This document shows, piece after piece, positions 37,641 through 49,524 of a stretch of DNA of 64,000 nucleotides (position 1 is its first letter; the number at the start of each line of letters is the position of its first letter). The position numbers were made by a program, and so were the translations under genes. The notes beneath the pieces are model-generated. The model ran no database searches, was not told the origin of the DNA, and was given only the letters and a program-made list of their open reading frames with translations. The DNA is from Tyto alba (lineage: Eukaryota > Chordata > Aves > Strigiformes > Tytonidae): positions 4,437,731-4,501,730 of the forward strand of contig NW_024881283.1 in NCBI RefSeq assembly GCF_018691265.1, written 5' to 3'.

Positions 37641-38397
37641 AGCAAAAACCCACAGGTGGATGACAGATCAAAACACGAAAGCAGCAGACCATGTCTACGG
37701 CAATGAATTACAGGCAAAATCAAAAAGCAACTATATTCCATGGAGACTATAAGGCAACCAACACCTCATCTGGGACTTTCCCTTAACTTCTTTAAAGACC
37801 TAAAACCTGCATAATGCATAATAAAACCAACACTGCAGGCTTTTTCTTCGTCAGAAAAACAGCACAGTGCTGCCTTAGGGTTATGAAAAAATTCTTCAGT
37901 TTGGCAGTAATAGTTTTAGCCTTCCTCGCTTTACTGTTTCTGAATGCAAACGGCGCCATTCAAAGCAGGTTTGCAAAAGCAGCAAGGGTTCGGTTTTAAT
38001 AAACGCTCCTTGAATTGAAAGAAATTACCTTAGTAATGATACAAACCACAGCAGTAAACTCATTAGACAGTGAGTCATTACTGTAGGATGCTATCAGATG
38101 TGAAGATCCAGCCTGTGCTGCTGGCAGGTCTATTCGTACGGTGCAAGGAAGATTTTAAGAGATTCTTGGATCTCTTTTACCCAGTTTGGCAGTTTTTTGC
38201 GTGGCTGCTGGGCCGTCCGTGCTGAAAAGCAACAGATTCCCCAGCCTACAGTGCTCGTGAACCATAACTGTGAACCTTTACCATAATGTTTTCATAGTTA
38301 TTTGTAGTCATTCACCATAGCATGAGGCACTTAAAATATTATTTAAAATAGTATCAATTTGCTTTTATTTAGCATTATTCATGCTGGTGGAAAAAAC

Positions 38398-38540
38398 TCT
38401 GTGGTGTTTTACAAACTGCTGCGGCAGGAGTGTGGCAATGCTCCTAGGAGGGAGGGAGAATATTTTTAACCCCATTTTACAGAAGTGGGAACTGAGGCAC
38501 ACACTTTTCCACAGAAGGATATTGGCCAGAAACACTTCTC
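38398..38540 (-). mobile_element. MIR SINE remnant, minus orientation
   Basis: Read on plus it gives the reverse MIR core: ttttacaaactg (the agcgctttacaaa end), then accccattttacagaagtgg (38469-38488), gaactgaggcacacac, and a decayed remainder. Close to the consensus over the core. Confidence 0.78.
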
Positions 38541-38544
38541 AATT

Positions 38545-41500
38545 CTTGCCGGATAACTTCCAGCAAGGATCCTCACTTCCAGAAGAAACGTACACTTATT
38601 GCAAACTACAGTGGTCACACTGTTGTGTCCTGGCCAATTTTCTCACGTAAACAGAGTGGTGAAACAGTGGGGAAGAGTGGTTTCTCTTCAGGTTTTGTTA
38701 ACTTTAGCCTGAGTAAGTCATGAAGGAAATACCTGAGCACTACAGGCGAGTTTGTGGGAGGTAATTAAACACCCAGCTCAACTTCCCTTCCAACTCAGAA
38801 AAGCTTCACATTCTTCCGTAGATATCTACAACTCTATTTTTGCACTTGGTTCTAGCCTGACCTTTTATTGCACTGGTTTGTTCCAAAGTCAAATATGCCA
38901 CATCTTCAAACTGAAGGCATTTTTCTTTTAAACATGACCAAAACTTTATTTTCCACTTTAAAATGTGCAAAGACCCAACACATTTTTGGTGGGTTCAAAT
39001 ACACACAAGGATGCTTTCTGCTGCCCCTACCAGCGCTGGCGTTCCCCGCAACAGAAACCTCCCAGTTCAGACCAGCAGTCCAGCTGGGATGCCAAGAGAC
39101 CTCAAATTTGAGTAAAGAAAACCCTTAGCTATTTTCATGCGTACAAAGAATAACTGCTGTGACAAGCTCTTCTAAGGAGAGCCGCTCCAGAAACACCTCG
39201 CAGTGACCTTCCTCCCGAAGGATGCATCCCCTTAAGGAGCAGGCATCACCTCTCCATCCTCACACCCAGCCAGCTCATCAGCCTTAACTGGTCCCTCCGC
39301 AGCTGGTACAGCCCGGTGCAGCTGTGGTACCTCCAAGGGAGTTTCTCAGATTTACACCCCTGCGGCAATAGGGTGGCAACTGCGAATTACCAGCCCGTTA
39401 CCGAGGCACAGCTGACCCAGCCCAGCAGCTGCTCGTGTTTTACAGGTGGTAGGTGCCAACCCTTTGCTCTCCAAAACATGTGAACTACGTGAAACTTTTT
39501 TATTTTGAATTTCTATTAAACTCATTTCAGCCCCATCTTCAGTTTTTCTATAGCTTTAGTAAATCTCCCCAGAAGGGAACAAACCCAAAAACACTGAATA
39601 AAGGGCAGGAGGGAACACAGGAAACCCGTGGGCAGCTATTTAAAGAGTCAGCGATGCCTCATGGAAAACTCTGAAGCACGTTCCCGTTAGTGACAAACCC
39701 ACTGCTTTGGGCCCGGGGCACTCGCTGCATCCCTCGGGGTCCTCATCGCCTCACCCTGAACAGCAGGGAACGGGGTGAGCTTTTCTATCCCACACCTTTT
39801 CCTGAGCATCTCCCAGCAGCTTGGAGCAAGAAGAACCAGCCAAAAGTCCGGGGCCCTCGGTGTTCCTCACAAACCCCCTGAAAGCTCCTAGAAGCTCTCT
39901 GAGTTTCACAACCTATTCTGTGAACCCTGTACCCCACTACCTAAATAACAACTCATTCACCTTACCAGGTGCTGGAGACAGCACACCATCATTTCATCAC
40001 TTCCAAGTGGTGCTGCAGATCTCTGAAGCATTCAACCCACAACTTCTTTTACTACATTACTTTTGAGGAGCATGTGTGCAGTCACACACTTATCTAGTTG
40101 GCCTTTTACCCCAGGACCATACTCTGCCCTGAGTCAGGAATGCAACCAGCTCACAACACAACACCCTTTGGGTCCCTCTGCCACTGCTGGCTCATGGTTC
40201 ATTATGCTACTGATGATAGACAGGGCTATCAAGGAATTAATCATACACCAGAAGATGAAGAATGCCAGTCTATGTATACCTGAGACTTAAAACTACTAGT
40301 AATTCTTACAAAAAGTGACAGTAGGTGGTTATAGAATTAATGGTTGTGTCTGTTTTGTGCCTTTTGAATTCTGCAAAGCAGTGAACCACCCTTGAGGAGA
40401 GACCATCTGAGCAATGCAGAAGCTGGATTTCAATCTGGACATAGAAGCGTGGCAGTAAAGACTTCAGGGAACTACTACGCTTAAAGCCAGGTTTGCTGGG
40501 AAAAGGGCCAGACTCAATTTTACTGGATTCTCCTGAGGTTTCCCCTCTAAACTGCGCCACCAAATGAGAGCTCAGCAAACCCCTCCAGGTCTCGAGGCAT
40601 CTGAGAGCAACATTAGCAGAGAAACCTAACTCCCGTGTCTGAATTCAGCTGGATCTAGCCAATTTTTGACACACCTTGCCTTCCGGCCTAAAATCTGTAG
40701 GTCTAATGGAGAAGCAGAGCACAATAACCGAAACCCCAAAGTCTCTCAGGGCTGCAAAGCCTGAATAACAGTTTAATAAGCAGACGAGCCTCCAAAGCCC
40801 GAGGAAAGAACAAGGGAAGGTCTGGATAAGTGGCGTGGAAAAGACAACATAGGATCTGGAGACTGAGGAGCTGCTGAAACTGAAAACCTCATTTGCACAA
40901 AAAAGATTTTTATATCATCAGTGTATAATAAGGTTTCCCACAATGCTGAAGATGCTCTACTCTGAGTTTGTACCAGTGGCTGACCTGCCTGCTCGTTTCT
41001 ACAGCGATGCCCTACGAGCGTTTTGTGCCTGTGAGAGATGATACACGGGCTTCAAGACAATGAGGAACAAGCAGTCTTTGCTTACAGCAAGTCCATTTTG
41101 GGAAGGTAGGAAAACTTGATCTCACTCTTGTTTTCCTCTTAGTTATCCCTGCTTAAAAGTTGCTGAGCAGTTGCCAGAAGGAAGGTGCCCCCAAACCAGA
41201 AATTTCCACACAGCTAGGAAAAAAAAAAAAAAAAAAGGTTACAAAAATACCATCTAGGTGTATTTGAATGGGTTAGTTACTGTTCCTCTTAGGGAAAAGG
41301 CTTCTCAGAAGATTTCCACACAGTAAATGCTTGGGGACATCTCTGCTCATCTCACAGCTCTGCATGGCTGATTTCCTCACCTTACCCTGCTGCACGTGCA
41401 ACCCATGTTCATCTTCTCAGAAAAGTGGGCAGTAAGTGAAAACCAGTGCTACATGAGCTAGTCACAGCCTGGACTTCCTAGGGAGGGGGGGTTGTGCTTG

Positions 41501-44035
41501 GTTCAGGGCTTTACAAAGAATATGAAGCAATGTAAAAGGATAAGGAAGATTTATTGCACATTTACTTTCACCAAATGTTTTTTGAATGACTGAATAATCC
41601 CCTAGTCCCTTTAACACAGGCCCTCCCTGACACACAATGCGTCTTTTGATGCTCATTAAAAGGTTCACCTTATGCAGGCATGTAATTAGAGCCAGGCAGG
41701 ATAAAAATTTCCATTCTGATTACTGCACCGATTATAGAGACCGAGATCCCAGCTGACTGTGCAAAGCCGGCCTGAGAAAGACCATTTTCTTGAATTCAAG
41801 TCATGGCCCAGCAGGAGCACTAATCACAACTGTCCTCGTGCAAGGTGGTCTCGGCAGAGCCCAGGAGAGGGAGCACCAGTGAGAAATCGGTCTGGTTTAA
41901 CAAGCGAAAGGTGGGAAGCATTCAGCAAGTGTAACGGGCAGAATGGAAAACAGAATAAATATTTCCCTGCATCCCAACTGGCCCTACTGACTGCAGATCC
42001 CAGCAGAGCTATAAAGATCTACTAACAAGCAGCCTTTTTAAACTCAGGGACAATGGTGTTGAATGTATATTTTAAATAAATTGCTTTCCTTTCCAGAGGG
42101 TGGTGTTTTGTTTTGTTTTGTTTTGTTTTTTTTTCCTAAGTTTGAGCCCCCCTTGCCAAGAAACCAAATGCTTTAAAGCACTTTAGAAACAGCGGGTCTG
42201 CTGAAATACTTTTTGCATTCAACATGCGCAGCCAAACGTGGCCAGAAGTTATGACGGCAGAGCTCCTCCGAGCACAGAGTGAGCAGGAACCTCGGTGATT
42301 AGGGGAGACGGAGGCAGCCGGAGGGAAGCCAGCTTTCCTAACACAGAAGGAGCTACCCGACGTGGCCGTGGGACTTTGCCGGTGACGTACAGCAAGGGAG
42401 TTCCCAGGAGCCCCTCATTAATGACCTGCCACCCAATCAACAGGATGGCCGCGGTGATTTCCCCGGCCGAGATACACTTCCCTGCTCTCTCCGATTACTG
42501 CTAAACCACCCATGTCAGCGATGCCTTATCCCGGCAGCTCGGGAAGGGTTTCTCAACGGCGCTTTTGTTGTTAACTTCAGAATAAATATTATTTTCGAAA
42601 CCAGTTCTCCAGGGACTCACCCCACCGGATCCCCCTTAGTAGTTCCCCCACATCCGATCACGCTCACACACACTGCAAACTACGCAGACTGAACACTGAG
42701 CTATTCTACTGACGGCTGCCGTATATTTTTCAAGAGCGAACTCCAAACATTTCTGAGTTTGCTCACCCCCCAGTCTGCTCTCTCCTCCGCCCCAGCTGCG
42801 AGAACTTGCTTTTGCTCAGTCAGGAAAACCAAACAAGCAGAGCCTGCAGACCTGTCTCTCCTTTTTCTGTCACTTGTGCACCAGGGGCAGCCACTCATCA
42901 GGGCAGCGGGGTAAGAAATCTTGTGAGGGTCCCTTGTTAAGATGCTAAAAGCACAGTAGAGAAGCTGCAGTGGGACACACAAATGTTTCTGAAATGGATG
43001 ATGTCTGACACCACGGAGAAGTCAGAAGTGCCCATTGTGGATTAGGATGAAAATGGTCAGTCACAGTGAGTAAGTCCCTTTCCTTTATGCTGCAAGAGCT
43101 TCCCCTGGAGAGCAGAGGCATTTCCCAGGGGCTGCACCACACTTCTGCATGTGCTGAATGTGTCCCAGAGGACACAAAGCCCAGACCTGCTGCAAGCAGT
43201 TTGATGGTATTAATTAACTAGTAACTTCTGGAAGTCTTTCCTTTGATGCACGGTTTACACAAGTCCTCTGCAGATTTTATTTTTTTTCTTTCATTAATAA
43301 GGACTGTAGTGAATCCTTCACCACTCCAAGAAGCCCAACGGCAAGCCTTGGAGGTGGAAGGCTTGTCTTCTCAGAAGCAAGTCAGGACAGCACATATCAA
43401 CCCCCCCCATCTCCTACACCAGTATCTCTGCATCCTCCACTGAAAGATACTTCTCTAGGGATGAAAGAAATCGTATTTCCAGAACCCTTTCAGTTAGACT
43501 TGTTTGCTAAAAAGGGGAAGGCAGGAAGGGGATGGGGACAACGAGACTCACTGAATGGGCTTTGGAGCCTCTTGACACCTGTGAGGCAAGTGAGAGTCAC
43601 AATGTCCCAGCCCCCACGAATCCCACCTATTCATACTGAGAAAACGCACTCTGACGGCATTGTGACCGTTTTCCTACAAGGATCGGAATGAAAAGTTCCT
43701 GAATCACTGAACTTGTGAGAAAAACATGACAGTCCCCAACAAGCACAGCTTCCTAGGGGATCACTGAAGCCAAATAAAGTAAGAGACACGGGAGTTACGA
43801 CGAAGAGGCTATCAGGACATCCAGGGAGCAAAGCTTAAAACTGGCTCTGTGCACTGACACGAATAATCCTTCAACACCAGGAAAACGAAAAGCCTGTAAA
43901 CTACAGGTTATCCTCTAGCAGTGGAGAAGGGTTTGGATTGTATTGCTCACACCGTAAATCACCATGTCAGCTGCCCCAGCCATTTCCACTTGCCAGAGCA
44001 TAACTGGGTAAAAGTGGCAGGCGATTACATGATGC
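38545..44035. other. Long intron-like or intergenic stretch
   Basis: No gene recognised. Contains A17 near 41221-41237 and a GTTTT repeat at 42105-42132. A GC- and CG-richer stretch with plus-strand ATG frames lies at 42250-42500, but without supporting splice signals. A possible TCF/homeodomain-rich block lies at about 41640-41740. Confidence 0.5.
42105..42132. repeat. GTTTT microsatellite
   Basis: About five copies of GTTTT ending in a pure T run. Confidence 0.9.
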
Positions 44036-44039
44036 TCAG

Positions 44040-44300
44040 CCAATTAGCTAAAGAACAAGGAGCAAAAAAAAAAAAATAGTGCACTGTGCCTTTTTCCGGA
44101 ATAACAATCCACACATTTGCATAGAGCAGCTCAGCGCGTGTCTGCATTTCTGATCACACCTCTGGGTGCATCAAAAGCATTATTAATTTCCATCGAGGAA
44201 GATTAAGAAGCTTAAATCGTTAGCACTGATTTACCCAGACTTAATGCATTTTTAAAGCTGCCTCATTTTATGCTGATGTGCAGGTGCTAATCAGCAGCAA
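44040..44300. promoter_or_regulatory. AT-rich motif-dense block upstream of the CpG island (possible enhancer)
   Basis: Non-repetitive AT-rich DNA carries the POU octamer ATTTGCAT (about 44115-44122), TTAATTT and AATTAGC-type homeodomain cores, ATTAATTTCC (44181-44190), TTAATGCATT (44240-44249) and an E-box-like CAGGTG (44280-44285). It lies about 1 kb beyond the 45.1-46.25 kb island, where enhancers of a developmental gene could sit. Motif density and texture suggest conservation, which could not be tested. Confidence 0.3.
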
Positions 44301-44304
44301 GAAA

Positions 44305-44925
44305 CACTTAAAAGGGATAAAATACCCAAAGGGTCAGCCCCAGGTACAGGCCCTCCTCTGCATCCAGCAGGTTGAAGCTCCTCTGCTGCCTGCAGAAGCC
44401 CAGCAGATATTTTGGGCTCTGGGTTGGGAAGGTGCTTGCTCGGAGCTCACGCAGGGATTTTGCTCGCCCAGCTTCGCTTGCATCACGTGTTGCCCAAGAA
44501 CAACCCCTCCGCTCCCCACTCGCTTTCCTGTACAAGTGATAAGGAGGAAATCCGTCCCAGACAGACAGACAGACAGACAGCTAGCTCACCCCTGCCACAT
44601 GGTGCGGCCAGCGAAAGTCCCCAGCTCTCAGGACCTTAATTAGAGGTGGCCGCTAATTAAGAGTGGAGCTGCAGCCTATGCCCGTGCCAGTGCAGGCACC
44701 CGGGCTGTCTGGCGGTGGATCAAGAGAAACAACCCCTCGGTGTTTACAGTGTCCAGTAGCCGACATCCAGTAACTCCCGGTTACTCACTGCAGTGACCTC
44801 AGCAGCGAGACATGCCCGTGCGCTACAAGTGCTCCTAATCACGGCTCACGGGCTGCTCTTCCCTCGCAGCACTGACCACGGCCGACAGAAGAAGCAGATA
44901 ACTCAAATCTATATTTTAAAGCGCG
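44305..44925. other. Transition into the CpG island; no gene recognised
   Basis: GC rises. A 121-codon plus frame (44278-44643) and minus frames overlap and show no family features. Contains the CAGA repeat at 44558-44580. Confidence 0.45.
44558..44580. repeat. CAGA tetranucleotide microsatellite
   Basis: Nearly six copies of CAGA over 23 bases. Confidence 0.95.
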
Positions 44926-44929
44926 CACC

Positions 44930-44967
44930 GCCCCCCCCCCCCAAGCACCCCCCAGCCCCCCCCCCCC
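44930..44967. repeat. C-rich tracts (C13 and C13 class runs)
   Basis: Two long C runs separated by AAGCA and AG interruptions. The opposite strand is G-rich and could form a G-quadruplex just downstream of the minus-strand exon at 45007-45100. Confidence 0.85.
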
Positions 44968-45006
44968 GGCAGTGAGTGCGTGGAGTGAAGCGATGGGATT
45001 TGTTAC

Positions 45007-45100
45007 CTGCACATGCCCCCCGCGCTGCAGCCGCGGCTCTCCCATGACTCTGCCCGGTGAGAGGTGGGACCCTGGGGCTCCAGGGGGATCTTCTGCCGGG
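45007..45100 (-). CDS. Candidate exon 2 of the minus-strand CpG-island transcript
   Basis: Unrecognised. The 94-base minus-strand block has the best acceptor in the window: a ctaac branch-point motif, a pyrimidine tract and attgcag, in the order expected. The donor reads TGTGCAG then gtaaca. Joined to the donor at 45877, one frame runs on without a stop, through RQKIPLEPQGPTSHRAESW and a Cys-containing end, and leaves two bases over. Other frames are also open, so it could be 5' UTR with the real start elsewhere, including the internal ATG at about 45045. That the block is spliced is fairly likely; that it codes is uncertain. No family is recognised. Confidence 0.42.
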
Positions 45101-45876
45101 CTGCAATAGAAAAGGTTAGTTTAAAGCTCCTTATTTGGGCAGTGATGTAAAGGGAAGTTGTTCGGGCAGCGCCACCCCCTTTTTCCATTCACTACACATT
45201 GTTTCCTGTTGTCAAGCAGCTGCTGTGGCTTTCGGCACAGACAAGGGAATCCTGCAGCCCCCGGCTGCTGCAGAAGGCGCTGCCGAGGCAGCCGCTGCCC
45301 GATCCCGGCTGCCCACGCACCGGGGAGGGGAGGGGGGGGGGGGGGCAAAACTCATCCGGGCCGGACTCCAGGAGCGGCTCGGAGATGGTCCCGACCCCCC
45401 CCCCCCACCTCCCACCGCCTGCGCTTCCCATCACAAAAGCGGCTTCTTGCCTGGGGGGGGGGGGGGGGCGCGGCTGCCCCGGCCGGGGGGAGGGAGCGCG
45501 GTGCCTGCCCGGCGCTGCCAGCGCGGCTCGCCCGCCCCGCCGCCTCCCTCCCCTCCTCTCCATCCCTCCCTCGCCGCCTTCCTCCCCCACATCTTCCTCC
45601 TCCTCCTCCCCTCCCCATCTGTCCCGGCTCCCCACCCCGCCGCTCCCCGGGGGGGGGGGGGGTGGTGGCGAGCGGCAGGAGCCGAGCGCAGCCCTGGGGA
45701 GCGGGGACACGCACAGCCCCGGCCGCCCACTCGGGGGTGGGGGGGACACCCGTGAGCACACCCCCCGCCACACACCCCCCCACACACACATTCCTCTCCC
45801 CCCCGCCCCCCGCAGCTGCGGGAGGGGCCGGCGGGGCCCCGCCGGGGTTTCCAGCGGAGGGAAACTCCGCGCTCAC

Positions 45877-45982
45877 CAGCCACGTCCACCCCGCGCGGGC
45901 GCGGAGCGGGGGGCGCAGCGCCGGGCACCTCCGCGGCCAAACTGCCTGATGTGCTCCCCAAACGCACCCAACCCTTCTTCAT
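45877..45982 (-). CDS. Candidate first coding exon of a minus-strand gene
   Basis: Unrecognised. On the minus strand an ATG at 45982 (A at -3) opens a frame beginning MKKGWVRLGSTSG, then Ala/Pro/Arg-rich, and reaches a donor GTGGCTG then gtgagc with last exon base 45877. One base is left over, and the acceptor at 45100 supplies CC, so the frame continues across a 776-base intron. The N-terminus has no clear signal peptide. A T-rich tract (A-rich on minus) lies just upstream, so the transcription start and any 5' UTR are not fixed. The exon may equally be non-coding. Confidence 0.3.
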
Positions 45983-46066
45983 TTTTTGGGTTTTTTTGGT
46001 TGTTTTTTTTTTTTTTTTTTGTTGTTGTTGTTCTTTTTTGTTTTTTTGGTTTTTTGTTTTTTCTTA
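45978..46066. repeat. T-rich low-complexity tract with GTT repeats
   Basis: About 90 bases of T runs broken by GG and GTT, embedded at the right side of the CpG island. It splits the island and overlaps the start of the proposed minus-strand exon. Confidence 0.9.
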
Positions 46067-46180
46067 AACTCACACCGCCGTAACACACCGAAAGCCCGAG
46101 CCCTTGCGCTAAAAGGGGGAGACAAAGTGCTCCTTCCCACGGCCGCGGGAGCCGCGGAGCCTGGCCCACCTCCACGTGTG

Positions 46181-46228
46181 ATGGCGAAAGGGCCCCGGGG
46201 GGGGGACCCCGGCTCCCGCCAGCCCCAG
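46181..46228 (+). CDS. Candidate plus-strand first exon at the island edge
   Basis: Unrecognised. An ATG at 46181 opens sixteen codons (beginning MAKGPRGGDPGS) that end exactly at a strong donor, CCCAG then gtgagc. G follows the ATG, in line with Kozak preference. The high GC makes a short open frame cheap, and no downstream plus-strand exon with matching phase was found. This would make the island bidirectional if transcribed. Confidence 0.22.
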
Positions 46229-46600
46229 GTGAGCTCAGAGGACAGAGCCCAGCAGGCTGGGGGGGTTAGAGGAAAGCCAAAAAAGCCTTTGCATCCCCGT
46301 CTGTGTTTACATTTGAAATATATGTGCATATTCAGCAAAATGTTTCATGCTGCTGTACTCATTAGAAGCGCTACTGTAGATAGGGTTTTACTGGCAAAAA
46401 TGAGAACTCGTGCCAAGATCACTTGTTTTGCTCAACTCGTCAGTATGTGCTTGATAACTGCCTGCCACTGCACGGTGTAGCTGGTAAAACATGCTGTGGT
46501 GACAGCAGCTATACCCTATCACTGGCCCGGCCATCCCAGCAAAACTGAATCTCAGCCCTCCTTTTCTAATGCAGGCTACACAAAAAAAATCACTAGTTGG

Positions 46601-46625
46601 AAAAAAAAAAAAAAAAAAAAAAAAA
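46601..46625. repeat. A25 homopolymer
   Basis: Pure A run, no retroposon body readable upstream. Confidence 0.9.
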
Positions 46626-48693
46626 GCACACCCCCCAAGCCCCACTATTACCAAACCTATGTTCCTATCTGACTCCAGACTTCATATAAAGTCAGGGTTA
46701 AGCCAAAATAAAGTCACCTAATGATGAAGTAACGGTGATGTGAGGTCTCTATGATGGAAAGAATTACGCTGGCAGCCAAACAAGCATCTTAGCAGGATGT
46801 GCTTTTTGGGGTGAACATCGACAGAGTTGTCATTTCATTCAGAAAGCAGCATGTTGCTTTTCTGGAGAATTAACGATTGGAAACGTACCGAAACACCAGT
46901 CTGGCCCATCTCCAACCAGCCACAGAGCAAAGTCCATGTAAACTGCATCCCCAAAATGCTTTTGGTCTTAAAATCAAGAAAATACTATGTTACACATGCA
47001 CTTTCTATGAACATATTATTTCCTCAATAGCCCAGTTTCACACCCAATTTCAGCTTCTCTCATTCCAGACAGAAATGAGAATTAGTGCGTGATGTAAAAA
47101 TTCTTCATAGTTTTATTTGTTTAACTTTGCTCCCATGCTGCCACAGTCTCCCCCTTCTCAGCCTGAGTCACTTTGGTGTAAGCAGGTGCAGTTGCTTAAG
47201 GTCTTTAAGGAATTGTACGGATGCAGTCTGACACTGGATATGCTAATAGGCCCACAAGGACTCTCAACCCGTGTGTGTGGAGCAGCCTCTGCCCTCCCAA
47301 TCCTCACCTGATAAACACTGAAATTGGGTGTGTTACCCCCTCGAGTGAACTTTCACGTCACGCTGGCTGCAATTACAAAGCTGCTCCAGCCCCAGTGCTG
47401 GGGTTGCAGCCCCAGCTGCACATCCAGTTTGCTCCTGGCCCCCGAGAGCGGATTGCATCCGGAGCTCTGCACGGACTGACTCTGCTTTGTTGGGCCAAAA
47501 TCAGTAAAAGCAGGTTTGTCACTTAAAGGTCAGCTAACGCAACCCGGACTGAGCAGGGGGACTGTGGCAATTGAAGGGGCTGGATATGGCAAGGCATCCA
47601 CTTTCTTCATCAAATTGGTCTTGAGTATTTGGACAGACATGAAATATAGCTCACAGGAGCATGGACAGAAATGTAAGGACCCCTAGTCAGAAACAAAAGC
47701 AGCCACCAAAAAAGTGCTACTCTGTGCCACAGCGGGAAAAAAACAGTTATATCTCAGTTACTGTGCAAGTGCCTCAGATTCCAGCAGCAGCCTCACGATG
47801 GTTATGATTTTACTAGGCCAGACAGACAGATCATCTCCTCCTGACACATCTATGATCTTCCTTCCTTTTTTTTTATATGTGGGGACGAACCGAGAACTGT
47901 CTGTGAGAAACACTTATTAAAATATCACCTTCCAGTCTGAAAGGACAAGGGCACCCAGCGTGCCTGTGAGAGCCTTCAGCACCTCTGCTACGATAAACTC
48001 TCTCTCCTTGGAAGAGACAGGCCCAGGAATTCACGAAAACAGTAACAAAGTGCTAATGTTGCTTTTAAAGTGCACCACTGGTTCACCAAGCAATGGACAC
48101 ATTTAAGATTTTTATCAAAAAAAAATGCTATAGATTTTTTAAAATTTATTTTTAACCAGCATCCTTGACCCTTCCCGTCACACCAAACACCCAAATGCCC
48201 TCTTGTCAGTTATGGAGGTTGATCTCTGTGCCCCAACACCCAGAAAGTTCAATGTATTTTTCCCTGAACAGTACAACCATAGCCATTCAAGGCAATCAAC
48301 ACAAAGGTGTTTGCCTGGTGGTGGCTTTTCTTAGGCGGAAGAGTGTGGTTTTGCTTAAACGGGAAAACGAAGGACCAGGTTCCCCTGAGACTCCTCTTCC
48401 CACTGCAGGGTCAGGAACACACGGGGTTAAGTTCAGGCCACGGTGGACAGTTTTGTGGAAATCCTTTGTTAGAAACCAGCATTTAGTCAGGAAAGGGCCT
48501 GTCCTCAGGTCGAGGATGGTTAAAACAACCACATTCACTCCTCAGTTAAAGGTCAGACTCTTTTCCTCCCCTTGGTGTTTAGGCTGGTTACGCTGCCTCC
48601 CCATCCTTCACCCACCCCTGTTCACCTCAGCGTGGCTCAGGGTGTGCAAAAATTACCCACTGCCTGAAAAGGCCTCTTTGAAATTGTTCCCAC

Positions 48694-48711
48694 TTTTTTT
48701 TTTTTTTTTTT
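48694..48711. repeat. T18 homopolymer
   Basis: Pure T run. Confidence 0.9.
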
Positions 48712-48969
48712 AGCTCTATTAGTTTTTCCACCATCCCTGCCGCTGCACAGGAGTTCCCAGAGCCGTGCTCCGCCTTGGAGCATCCTCCGGTGCTCTGCAC
48801 GCTTCCAGCTGGTCCCCAACTCATCCCTCTCCTCCCTGCTGCTAAAATGCTTTAACAGAAGCTGAAAGCATGGTCAGGATTTTCAGATTTTCCATATACA
48901 CAACTGCCAGAGCTGCCACTTGAGTAACCCAGTGGGAAAGGAGGGTCCCTGTCAAGAACCCCTTTGCTA

Positions 48970-49076
48970 CAGCGTGGGAATCGGGGATTTTCATCAGTTC
49001 TCCCACTGATTTGCTATGCAGCTATCAACAAGTCACTGCACCTTTGTGTGTCCAAGTAATCCCATCTGGGTAAACT
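48970..49076 (+). mobile_element. MIR SINE remnant, plus orientation
   Basis: Order and wording follow MIR: a decayed gctatgcagctatcaacaag (ctagctgtgtgaccttgggcaag), tcactgcacctttgtgtgtcc (tcacttaacctctctgtgcctc), then atcccatctgggtaaa (ccccatctgtaaaa). More diverged than the copy at 6 kb. Confidence 0.6.
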
Positions 49077-49110
49077 CTCTGGGGGCTTACACATGCTGTT
49101 GTGGTTTGTT

Positions 49111-49128
49111 GTTTTTTTTTTTTTTTTA
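49111..49128. repeat. T-run of about 17-18 bases
   Basis: Simple tract after TGTTGTGGTTTG, just after the MIR remnant. Confidence 0.85.
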
Positions 49129-49524
49129 AAGCCCCTATGCCCAACTATGGACAGGGAATATGATTTTCATGTCATCCCTTGGGAAAGCCGGAGCAGCAGA
49201 AACCTGTGAACCAAATATATTTCAGATACATTTAACAACCTTTTACAGCCAGAGCTGTAAATCCCTAGAAGTTTTAGGGTCAGTCAGCACCACCAACAAG
49301 CCCTGAGCTCTCCCTGCTTTTGGGAATCCCACCAGGCACCTTTCCTGAGGTGTGTTTATTCTGAACAGTCTGACCCCAGAAGCCCACATCCCTTTTCAGC
49401 CGTCACATCAGCCATCAGGAGCTTGATGCCCACTGAAGGGCAGTGCCCGTTGGGCTGCCCGGGAGCTGGAGTGTCCCCCCCCCCCCGCCTCAGCCCCGGA
49501 CCTCAGGCACTGCGGGAGCTCTGC

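Larger units (their letters stand above)
45130..46260. promoter_or_regulatory. Strong CpG island, probable (possibly bidirectional) promoter
   Basis: This is the densest CG-dinucleotide region in the window, about 1.1 kb, with long G and C runs (around 45323-45344, 45394-45404, 45453-45469, 45649-45662), cct repeats at 45596-45615 and no TATA box. Such islands mark promoters of broadly expressed and developmental genes in vertebrates. Splice donors point outward on both strands: 45877 on minus and 46228 on plus. The long overlapping open frames inside (up to 294 codons on plus) are compositional artefacts and are not listed. The G-runs would favour G-quadruplexes and are prone to assembly error. 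Confidence 0.75.
46265..48960. other. No gene recognised
   Basis: Intron-like DNA. It contains A25 at 46601-46625 and T18 at 48694-48711. A 182-codon plus frame (48165-48713) ends in the T run as a string of Phe codons and has no family features, so it is probably chance. Confidence 0.5.

Noticed and set aside
38760..38820. cttcccttccaactcagaa resembling the CR1 3' end
   Set aside because: Only one short stretch agrees and the flanks do not continue the consensus.
45158..46083. Plus-strand open frames of 206-294 codons and minus frames up to 199 codons in the CpG island
   Set aside because: They overlap in most frames, are Gly/Pro/Arg-rich low complexity and one reads through poly-T; they are explained by GC composition.
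48165..48713. 182-codon plus-strand open frame
   Set aside because: Ends in poly-Phe from a T18 run and shows no domain; chance frame.
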